Below are positions 1 through 5,372 of a stretch of DNA of 5,936 nucleotides, one piece after another. The position numbers and the translations under genes were made by a program. The notes under the pieces are model-generated. The model ran no database searches and had not been told where the DNA came from. It saw nothing but the letters and a program-made list of their open reading frames with translations. Source of the stretch: an uncultured Eubacteriales bacterium (lineage in GTDB: Bacteria > Bacillota_A > Clostridia > Christensenellales > Aristaeellaceae); the NCBI GenBank assembly GCA_902795555.1, contig CADBLV010000326.1:1-5936 (forward strand). Reading direction: 5' to 3'. Numbering within the stretch: the first letter of the stretch is position 1; every line of letters begins with the position of its first letter.

Positions 1-2
1 TG

Positions 3-1025
3 ATGAAATGTCAGATGGACATCAGACACGTGGGCGATCATGAATGTATCTCCTGCGGCAAATGTATCGACACCTGCGCCCAGGGGGCGATTTCCCTGAA
101 GTGCGGAAAGATCACGCTGAAGGGGCCGGAAACCGGGAAGAACGCCGATCCGGAGCCGGTGATCGCGAAACGGAAGAAGATCGGGCGGATCGTCTGGGGA
201 GTCGCCATTGCGGTGCTGGTCTTCGCCGTGTGCTGGTTCAACCTCATTGAACCGGCCCTGGAAAGAGCCAATGAGCCGGCAGCCGCGGCCGTTGTCACAG
301 AACAGACGACCGTTGAAACCGACACGACCGGAACAAAAGCTGCCTCTGAAACGGTAACGTCCGGAGCGGGAGAATCCGGAACGGTAACGTCCGGAACAGA
401 GGAAGCGTCCAAGACGGAAACATCCGGAACGGAAATGTCCGGAGCGGAAACGTCCGGAGCGGAAATGTCCGGAACGGAAACGTCCGAAACGGAAGCGACC
501 GGAGCAGAAGGACCCGGGACAGAAACAACCGAAGCAAAAGTATCCAGAGCGGACAAAGCAGCACAATCTCAGACTGTTCCCGCCGATCTGCCGGTCGGCT
601 CGGCCGTTGGAAACCTGCTTCCGGACTTTACCACAGATCTGCTGAATGGAGGCGACTTCAGACTGTCGGATCACCGGGGACATGTCGTCATCCTCAATTT
701 CTGGGGCACCACCTGCGCGCCATGTATTGCTGAGCTCCCGGACTTTGAGAAACTGAAGGTAGCTTATCCCGATGTGGAAATCCTCGCCATTCATGCGAGG
801 GCCGGGGCCAAGAAGGCAAAAGCCTTCCTGGAAGACAAGGGCTGGGATCATCTGGACTTTGCCACAGACAGCAAGGAAAAGGGCATCATGAAGCTCCTGA
901 ATGTCTCGGAAGCCCTGCCCTCGACCATCATCCTGAATCCGCAGGGCGTCGTCACCTATCACGCCCAGGCGCCTCTGAGCTACGAACAGCTGGAAGCGCT
1001 GTATAAAGCGGCGCTGGATGGTTAA
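3..1025 (+). CDS. 4Fe-4S ferredoxin / transmembrane / TlpA-like thioredoxin fusion protein, probably 5'-partial
   Basis: Membrane-anchored thiol-disulfide redox protein. Residues are numbered from the ATG at 3. C15, C18, C21 and C25 form a C-x2-C-x2-C-x3-C [4Fe-4S] motif. Lys/Arg-rich KRKK (56-59) precedes one hydrophobic helix (about 61-82), giving a cytoplasmic cluster and an outside C-terminus. Residues about 91-195 are a Thr/Ser/Glu/Gly/Ala-rich stalk with SGTET/SGAEM pentapeptide repeats. Residues about 196-340 are a TlpA/ResA-type thioredoxin fold: WGTTCAPC active site (C238, C241) and a probable cis-proline at P306 (ALPSTI). The lone C3 (KCQMDI) resembles the last ligand of an earlier CxxCxxCxxxC motif in NapH-like membrane ferredoxins, and no Shine-Dalgarno is visible, so the true start is probably upstream. 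The alternative is a start at 3 overlapping an upstream TGA (1-3). Likely role, by inference: passing electrons to extracytoplasmic disulfides or a peroxide/thiol partner. The substrate is unknown. Confidence 0.85.
   Translation: MKCQMDIRHVGDHECISCGKCIDTCAQGAISLKCGKITLKGPETGKNADPEPVIAKRKKIGRIVWGVAIAVLVFAVCWFNLIEPALERANEPAAAAVVTEQTTVETDTTGTKAASETVTSGAGESGTVTSGTEEASKTETSGTEMSGAETSGAEMSGTETSETEATGAEGPGTETTEAKVSRADKAAQSQTVPADLPVGSAVGNLLPDFTTDLLNGGDFRLSDHRGHVVILNFWGTTCAPCIAELPDFEKLKVAYPDVEILAIHARAGAKKAKAFLEDKGWDHLDFATDSKEKGIMKLLNVSEALPSTIILNPQGVVTYHAQAPLSYEQLEALYKAALDG
351..539 (+). repeat. 15-bp in-frame tandem repeat encoding the Ser/Gly/Thr/Glu stalk
   Basis: From 420 to 539 there are eight consecutive 15-bp units. 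The first four are nearly identical (consensus AYGTCCGGARCGGAA, with ACA in place of the first codon in unit 1), followed by four progressively diverged units. Just upstream, ACGGTAACGTCCGGA occurs at 351-365 and again at 381-395, a 30-bp period made of two related 15-bp units. All units keep frame and encode pentapeptides such as TSGTE, MSGAE and TSGAE. The graded decay suggests expansion by slippage or unequal recombination with the newest copies in the middle. Both strands are open across the array, so the antisense ORFs here are composition artefacts. Confidence 0.9.
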
Positions 1026-1053
1026 TCTCATAGCATGACGGGTTCAGATTAAC
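1021..1053. other. Inverted repeat at the end of the Fe-S/thioredoxin gene
   Basis: A perfect 8-bp inverted repeat, GTTAATCT (1021-1028) and AGATTAAC (1046-1053), is separated by a 17-nt loop. The left arm contains the TAA stop codon. The stem is A+T-rich and neither strand has a T-run after it, so it does not look like a standard intrinsic terminator. It could be a weak terminator, an mRNA 3'-end structure, or chance. Confidence 0.3.
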
Positions 1054-1080
1054 AGGGCAAAAGACACACCTCTTGATATA

Positions 1081-1104
1081 ATAACCGGAATAAAACCGCG
1101 TTAT
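1081..1104. terminator. Weak candidate terminator hairpin in the convergent gap
   Basis: ATAACCGG (1081-1088) can pair with CCGCGTTAT (1096-1104), leaving one bulged C and an AATAAAA loop. The right arm contains the ktrB stop codon (TTA on the + strand at 1101-1103). It sits between two convergent genes, where a bidirectional terminator is expected, but no clear T-tract follows on either strand. Position is the main argument. Confidence 0.25.
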
Positions 1105-2468
1105 CCGATCATGATCCTTTCTTCCGGGTATTTTGATCCCGTTTTAATCCGGCCCTGTCTTTTTGCTACAGCAACAGCCAGCGTCAGCGGGCCTACGCGC
1201 CCCAGAAACATCATCGGTAGCAAAACAGCCTGGCTTGCGGAAGATAAATTCGGGGTTCCTATCGAGGATACGCCAACCGTTCCCATCGCACTGGAAGCCT
1301 CAAAAAGGATATCCGCCAGCGGAAAACGGCCGTTTTCAATCAGGGAGATCATCAGTGTCCCTGTCAGCAGCGTCGTCAGAAACAGCACCGCAACAGCCAG
1401 CGCGCGCCGCAAAACATCGTCCGATAATCTGCGCCGTGCGACATTGACTTCACTTTCACCCCGAACGACGCTCAACATCATCAGCGCCAGCGTTGCAATG
1501 GTTGTGGTCTTGATCCCGCCGCCCGTGGAGGCCGGGGAAGCACCGATCATCATCAGAAGGCTGCTGAACAGTTTGGAGCCATCCCGGAATCCGGACAGAT
1601 CAAAGGAATTAAATCCCGCTGTCCGCATGGTTACAGACTGAAAGAACGCGTTCAGGATTTTTTCTCCTTCATGGAACCCGGCAAGCGTTTCTGCATGGGT
1701 CCGTTCAACAAGCCAGTAAAAAACAGTTCCCGCAAGCAATAATGCAGCTGTGGTCATGAGCACCATCCGGGTATGCAGGGAAAGATTGCGAAAGCCCTGA
1801 CGGTTCCGGGTGGTTTCAAGGATGACAGAAAAGCCAAGACCGCCGAGGATAATCAGGACCGCGATCGTCAGAAGCACCAGGGGGTCTCCTGAAAAGGCGG
1901 TCAGGCTGGCATAGCTGCCGAATAAATCAAATCCGGCGTTACAAAAAGCACTGACGGAATGGAACAAAGCCATCCATATGCCGTGTTTCCATCCATACAG
2001 CGGAATAAAACGGACGCAAAGCAGAATTGCACCAAGCAGTTCAATGGCCGTGGAAAGCAGCAGATACAGTCCGGTCAGGCTCCCCAGATCTGACAGCGAC
2101 GATGCATTCATGGATTCACGGATCAGCATCCGGCCCTTAATGGAGATTCTGCGCCCGAGCACGACCATAATCATCGTGGCAAACACCATAAAGCCCAGTC
2201 CGCCCACCTGGATCAGCACCGTCAGGACAATCTGTCCGAACAGTGAAAAAGTTGTCCCCGTATCCACGACAACCAGCCCGGTCACACAGACCGCGGATGT
2301 GGAGGTAAAAAGGCTGTTAAAGAAACCGATACTCTGCCCGTTTGCAGCGGCAACCGGTAAAGCGAGTAAACCGGTGCCCAGAAGAATCACCGCCAGAAAG
2401 CCGAGCGTGAGGATGCTCTCGGCATGCCGGAAGCCGGTTTTCCCTTTCTGCTTTGTCGGGAGAATCAT
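1101..2468 (-). CDS. ktrB: KtrB/TrkH-family K+ uptake channel subunit
   Basis: Integral membrane K+ (or Na+-coupled K+) translocating subunit that works with the cytoplasmic RCK subunit KtrA/TrkA. The protein is 455 aa, the usual KtrB length. It contains the four pore-loop filter segments of the superfamily with their conserved glycines: SAVCVTGL (G64), AFCNAGFD (G179), TMRTAGFN (G285) and AMGTVGVS (G399). The gating intramembrane loop GASPASTGGGIKTTT lies at 309-323, and the conserved last-helix arginine is in FLGRVGPLT (R424). The start at 2468 is chosen because GGAGG lies 7 nt upstream and the protein begins just before the first membrane helix. A longer in-frame start at 2690 would add 74 non-hydrophobic residues lying wholly inside kdpE. 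The ATG overlaps the kdpE stop by 4 bp (ATGA), implying translational coupling. Its length and the separately encoded RCK partner favour KtrB over classical TrkH, but the naming is not certain. Confidence 0.94.
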   Translation of the reverse strand: MILPTKQKGKTGFRHAESILTLGFLAVILLGTGLLALPVAAANGQSIGFFNSLFTSTSAVCVTGLVVVDTGTTFSLFGQIVLTVLIQVGGLGFMVFATMIMVVLGRRISIKGRMLIRESMNASSLSDLGSLTGLYLLLSTAIELLGAILLCVRFIPLYGWKHGIWMALFHSVSAFCNAGFDLFGSYASLTAFSGDPLVLLTIAVLIILGGLGFSVILETTRNRQGFRNLSLHTRMVLMTTAALLLAGTVFYWLVERTHAETLAGFHEGEKILNAFFQSVTMRTAGFNSFDLSGFRDGSKLFSSLLMMIGASPASTGGGIKTTTIATLALMMLSVVRGESEVNVARRRLSDDVLRRALAVAVLFLTTLLTGTLMISLIENGRFPLADILFEASSAMGTVGVSSIGTPNLSSASQAVLLPMMFLGRVGPLTLAVAVAKRQGRIKTGSKYPEERIMIG

Positions 2469-3190
2469 GGCGTTTCCTCCGGATTTCTGTCCTGTCTGAG
2501 CATACGATAACCGATACCGATATGCGTCTGGATATAGGACTGGGTGCCTTCGCCGGATTGCAGCTTTTTGCGGAGCATGGCCATGAACACCCGCAGTGAA
2601 CCTACTTCTGCGGCGGAATAACTTCCCCAGACCTCTTTCAGAATATAATTGTGCGTCAGCACTTTGCCGGTGTTTTTTGCCAGCAGACACAAAAGTTTAT
2701 ATTCAATGGGTGTGAGATGTAGCTCACTGTCTCCGATATAAGCACAGCCCGCAGCATAATCTATATGCAGGTTGCCGTTCTCATATACGGCATTTTCCTG
2801 GGATGCGGGCTGCTGATCCGTGCTGATTCTGCGCAATGCCACACGAAGGCGGGCCAGCATCTCATCCACAGAAAAAGGCTTGGTTAAGTAGTCGTCTGCT
2901 CCGGTGTCCAGTGCCTCCACTTTATCCGTATCCTCCGTGCGGGCAGAGATCACGATAATGGGCATCCCGGACCAGCTTCGCACCTTGCGGATGATCTCAA
3001 CCCCTTCCATATCGGGCAGGCCCAGATCCAGCAGCATGACATCCGGCTGATGGGTTGTCGCTTCGATCAGTGCCTCTGTTCCGTTCTGCGCCAGATGAAA
3101 ACGGTACCCCCGGGTTTCAAGCGTAACAGCCATCAGATTACGTACCGCCGCATCGTCTTCCACGACCAGAATCAATGGTTTATTGCTCAT
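2465..3190 (-). CDS. kdpE: KdpE-type OmpR/PhoB-family response regulator
   Basis: Cytoplasmic transcription factor phosphorylated by the neighbouring histidine kinase. It has 241 aa, normal for the family. The receiver domain (about 5-120) has the acidic pocket E11/D12/D13, phospho-acceptor D55 (MLLDLGLPD), switch S82 (VISAR) and K104 (LTKPF). The winged-helix domain (about 134-232) shows LTPIEYKLLCLLAKNTGKV, a VWG motif, the SLRVFMAMLRKKL recognition-helix region, and the C-terminal hairpin with GIGYRM, all typical of KdpE/PhoB. Start: the ATG at 3190 has GGAGGTG 7 nt upstream. It overlaps the kinase gene by 11 bp and the channel gene by 4 bp, so the three are one operon. The likely target is a K+-transport promoter. 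No kdpFABC is in view, so the Ktr genes and its own operon are the obvious candidates (inference). Confidence 0.94.
   Translation of the reverse strand: MSNKPLILVVEDDAAVRNLMAVTLETRGYRFHLAQNGTEALIEATTHQPDVMLLDLGLPDMEGVEIIRKVRSWSGMPIIVISARTEDTDKVEALDTGADDYLTKPFSVDEMLARLRVALRRISTDQQPASQENAVYENGNLHIDYAAGCAYIGDSELHLTPIEYKLLCLLAKNTGKVLTHNYILKEVWGSYSAAEVGSLRVFMAMLRKKLQSGEGTQSYIQTHIGIGYRMLRQDRNPEETP
2476..2480 (-). promoter_or_regulatory. Ribosome binding site of ktrB
   Basis: GGAGG on the - strand, 7 nt before the ATG at 2468. It lies inside the last codons of kdpE and decides the start against the upstream in-frame ATG at 2690. Confidence 0.85.
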
Positions 3191-5153
3191 ATTCTTTCAC
3201 CTCCGCAATCGGCAAAGTAAATTGGAACCTTGCGCCGTGTGGCCGGATGTTGTCTGCTCTGATTTCCCCGCCATGGGCCTGCACAATGGAGCGGCAGAGC
3301 GCCAGACCCAGGCCGATCCCCCGTCTGCTGTCCGGAGACCGTTTGACACCTGTATAGAACAATTCGAAGACTTTATCCTCATCGCCTTCGGGGATGCCCT
3401 GTCCTTCATCTTCCACCCAGAGAACGACCATATTGCCTTCGGGTTTCGAGCCGATCGTGATGCTGGCATTTTCCGGTGTATACTTCACCGCATTGTTAAT
3501 CAGATTGATCAGTACCTGAACAATCAGGGCCGAATCCATTTCAGCCATCAGCAGATCATCCTGAAGGGTCACAACGATCTTTCGTTTGGCTGCGTTTCTG
3601 TCCAGATGACGCAATGCTTCTTCGATCGCATCGGAAACCAGTTCGGATTGAAGGTTCAGTTTCACCGTTCCGTTTTCTGTTCTGGTGATCGTCAGCAGGT
3701 TTTCCACAAGTCCGTTCAGCCATATGGCGTCGTCATAGATGGAGGCGTACAGGGCCTTCTTGCGGGAATCGTCCAGGTCTCCAAGGTCTTCCAGAAGAAT
3801 GGCGGCATTTCCGGAAATGCTTGTCAGGGGCGTTCGGAGATCATGGGAAATTGCGCGCAGCAGATTAGCCCGCAGCGCTTCCTGCCGGGCGCTTTCCTCA
3901 ATGCGTTGCTTCTCCCGTGTCATATGATCCTTTTCAAGTGCCAGTGCACATTCGTCAAGGATTGAGATCATCAGGTTTTTTCGGTATTCATCAATGGATG
4001 GAGCGTTATCCGCACGAATCCCGACAACCGCCCAGACCCTGTTTTTCCCACGAATGGCCATGTAAAGGCATTTGTTCTGAGGCCATTTGCGCGTGGAACA
4101 GCCTGCATGCTTGCCGTTCCGGCCCACCCATTCCACGGCTTCCCGCTCTGCCGGTAAATTCACCCGGCTGAAACCGTGATCACTTTCAATCTCATGAAAA
4201 ACCGGCTGTTCCGCGAGCCTCCCGTCTGTCCGGTCATAGTACAGAACACTGTGTTCCAGCAGCCTGCACAGCTGCTGCAGCATCACCTTCAGAATGGCTT
4301 CTTTGTCTTCAGCCTTCTGCAGCAGCTGACTGGTGGAAAGCAGTACTTCTGTCTGATAGGCCTTGTTTGCTGTCTGTATGGACTGTGTTTTGATCCGGCT
4401 GGTTAAAGAACTGGACAGAATCGCAGCAGCAAACATCACGGCAAAGGTTGCGAAATAGTCGGGACTTGACACGAGGGAATAATACGGCTCCGTAAAAAAG
4501 AAATTAAAGATGATCACCGAAAGCAGGGAGGACAGCAGGCTGTAGATATAGCCGGTTGTAAACAGCGCGACAGCCATCACGCCCAGAATATAGATCAATA
4601 CCACATTCGTAATGGCCAGGCCGATCGCGGAAAACAGAAAACCGACACCGGTACACAGTCCAAGAATCAGAACCGTCTTCACCAGATCTCCCAGGGTGAA
4701 TTGTTCCCTCTGCAGTTTTCTTCTTAAGCTGAAGTGCCGGGAATCTTCCTGTAGATGATTCGGCACGATTATAATCTCCACATCCGGAGCAAGCTCATTC
4801 AGACGGGACATCAGGGTTTCTTTGCGGGAGAAAGAACTGCTCCCGCCGGGGCTCTTCCCCAATACGATCTTGGTAATTCCGCTGACCCGTGCATATTGCG
4901 CAATGGCTGTCGCAGGATCGTTTCCATAGACCGTTGTAATGACAGCGCCCAGACGTCCGGCCATATCCAGATGCTCATGAACTGTTTTTTCCTGCGCGTC
5001 GTTCTGCGTTTCCGAATCTTCCACATACAGCGCGATCAGTTCCGCACCGGTGGATTTGGAAAGCTTTGCGGCCCGACGAATCACGTCTGAACTGGTCGGT
5101 GACGCGGAAACACAAACCAGGATCCTTTCCCGGTCGGGATTCTTATCCGGCAT
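3180..5153 (-). CDS. kdpD: KdpD-type sensor histidine kinase lacking the N-terminal KdpD domain
   Basis: Membrane sensor kinase of 657 aa; E. coli KdpD is close to 900 aa. Domains in order: a universal-stress-protein (USP) domain, about 9-131; four membrane helices of the DUF4118 type, about 156-252; a GAF-like region, about 266-405; HisKA with H437 in ISHDLRTPLTS, which also carries the DxxT phosphatase-type motif (D438-T441); and HATPase_c with N box NLINNAVKYTP (N553, N554), G1 box EDEGQGIP (581-588) and G2 box GIGLGLAL (612-619). The N-terminal KdpD domain of about 200 residues with Walker motifs is absent. The USP domain reads SAS (16-18), 20 residues, LIALY (39-43), close to the SxS-x20-FTAxY c-di-AMP motif reported for S. 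aureus KdpD. The start at 5153 is supported by AAGGAGG 8 nt upstream. A longer frame to 5267 would run through the promoter. It is first in the kdpD-kdpE-ktrB operon. Confidence 0.94.
   Translation of the reverse strand: MPDKNPDRERILVCVSASPTSSDVIRRAAKLSKSTGAELIALYVEDSETQNDAQEKTVHEHLDMAGRLGAVITTVYGNDPATAIAQYARVSGITKIVLGKSPGGSSSFSRKETLMSRLNELAPDVEIIIVPNHLQEDSRHFSLRRKLQREQFTLGDLVKTVLILGLCTGVGFLFSAIGLAITNVVLIYILGVMAVALFTTGYIYSLLSSLLSVIIFNFFFTEPYYSLVSSPDYFATFAVMFAAAILSSSLTSRIKTQSIQTANKAYQTEVLLSTSQLLQKAEDKEAILKVMLQQLCRLLEHSVLYYDRTDGRLAEQPVFHEIESDHGFSRVNLPAEREAVEWVGRNGKHAGCSTRKWPQNKCLYMAIRGKNRVWAVVGIRADNAPSIDEYRKNLMISILDECALALEKDHMTREKQRIEESARQEALRANLLRAISHDLRTPLTSISGNAAILLEDLGDLDDSRKKALYASIYDDAIWLNGLVENLLTITRTENGTVKLNLQSELVSDAIEEALRHLDRNAAKRKIVVTLQDDLLMAEMDSALIVQVLINLINNAVKYTPENASITIGSKPEGNMVVLWVEDEGQGIPEGDEDKVFELFYTGVKRSPDSRRGIGLGLALCRSIVQAHGGEIRADNIRPHGARFQFTLPIAEVKEYEQ
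3198..3204 (-). promoter_or_regulatory. Ribosome binding site of kdpE
   Basis: GGAGGTG on the - strand, 7 nt before the ATG at 3190. It is embedded in the 3' end of the kinase gene, which fits coupled translation of kinase and regulator. Confidence 0.85.
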
Positions 5154-5161
5154 GGTTTCCG

Positions 5162-5168
5162 CCTCCTT
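5162..5168 (-). promoter_or_regulatory. Ribosome binding site of kdpD
   Basis: AAGGAGG on the - strand, 8 nt before the ATG at 5153. It decides this start over the in-frame ATG at 5267, which would add 38 residues. Confidence 0.85.
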
Positions 5169-5190
5169 CCTGCAGGATCTGACAGAATAT

Positions 5191-5219
5191 ATTATAGCGC
5201 ATCCCGTATAAAGAGAGAA
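5191..5219 (-). promoter_or_regulatory. Candidate promoter of the kdpD-kdpE-ktrB operon
   Basis: A perfect TATAAT -10 box on the - strand (5191-5196) lies 37 nt before the kdpD start, giving an expected leader of about 30 nt. With 17-bp spacing the -35 position (5214-5219) reads TTCTCT, a poor match to TTGACA. A strong -10 with a weak -35 would fit an activator-dependent promoter, possibly one activated by the KdpE-like regulator itself (inference). Confidence 0.55.
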
Positions 5220-5245
5220 ACAAAGGTTCGCTGACGACATTAAAA

Positions 5246-5267
5246 ATGCATAAAGAAAACTTTGCAT
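5246..5267. promoter_or_regulatory. Imperfect dyad in the divergent intergenic region, possible operator
   Basis: ATGC-AT-AAAG (5246-5255) pairs with CTTTGCAT (5260-5267) around an AAAA centre, with a two-base bulge. It lies upstream of the candidate kdpD -35 and of the ktrA promoter, where a regulator serving both directions could bind. The symmetry is modest and it may be chance in an A+T-rich stretch. Confidence 0.25.
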
Positions 5268-5300
5268 ACTTAACAGCGCTTCAATGCAACAGGGAAATGC

Positions 5301-5315
5301 TTAACACCGTGTTGA
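5301..5315. promoter_or_regulatory. Palindrome overlapping the ktrA -35 region, possible operator
   Basis: TTAACAC-C-GTGTTGA is a near-perfect 15-bp palindrome: AACAC/GTGTT is exact, with one mismatch further out. It covers the proposed ktrA -35 box. The left half CTTAACA also occurs as a direct copy at 5269-5275, 31 bp away or about three helical turns. This arrangement would suit a dimeric regulator, but the protein that binds it cannot be told from the sequence. Confidence 0.3.
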
Positions 5316-5328
5316 CAAAAGATATGAT
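5301..5328 (+). promoter_or_regulatory. Candidate promoter of ktrA
   Basis: TTAACA (5301-5306) and TATGAT (5323-5328) each match the sigma-A consensus at five of six positions and are separated by 16 bp. This puts transcription start near 5335 and gives a leader of about 38 nt. A perfect TTGACA at 5312-5317 is also present but has no well-placed -10 box (see rejected items). Confidence 0.5.
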
Positions 5329-5361
5329 ACAGTAAAAATGCTACAATGATCCTCACATTAC

Positions 5362-5367
5362 AGGAGG
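5362..5367 (+). promoter_or_regulatory. Ribosome binding site of ktrA
   Basis: AGGAGG, 5 nt before the ATG at 5373. It is the only well-placed Shine-Dalgarno for this frame. Confidence 0.85.
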
Positions 5368-5372
5368 TTGTT

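Noticed and set aside
38..564. Long antisense ORFs (172 and 89 aa) opposite the stalk repeats
   Set aside because: They are produced by the 15-bp repeat having no stop in several frames. They show only repetitive VSVPD- or RTFPF-like peptides, no ribosome binding site and no recognisable domain.
2469..2690. N-terminal extension of KtrB by 74 residues
   Set aside because: It lies entirely within kdpE in another frame, is highly basic and not membrane-like, and the ATG at 2468 has a clear GGAGG and the expected protein length.
4269..4328. Perfect 12-bp inverted repeat CAGCTGCTGCAG / CTGCAGCAGCTG inside kdpD
   Set aside because: It arises from codons for LQQL and QLLQ in a Gln/Leu-rich helical stretch. 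The arms are about 36 bp apart inside a conserved coding region, so coding coincidence is the simplest explanation.
3183..5090. Plus-strand ORFs opposite kdpD (including 260 aa at 3183-3965)
   Set aside because: They are shadows of the kinase gene on the other strand, with no family signature or ribosome binding site.
5154..5267. N-terminal extension of KdpD by 38 residues
   Set aside because: It would start upstream of the TATAAT box, and the ATG at 5153 has AAGGAGG at good spacing with USP homology beginning directly after it.
5312..5317. Perfect TTGACA as the ktrA -35 box
   Set aside because: At 16-18 bp spacing the downstream sequence is AAAAAT, AAAATG or AAATGC, poor -10 matches. TACAAT at 5342 is 24 bp away and TATGAT at 5323 only 5 bp away. 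The TTAACA/TATGAT pair fits better.
5154..5372. c-di-AMP (ydaO/kimA-type) riboswitch ahead of ktrA
   Set aside because: Considered because some ktr genes have one, but the expected ktrA leader is only about 38 nt, far too short for this riboswitch, and no terminator precedes the ribosome binding site.
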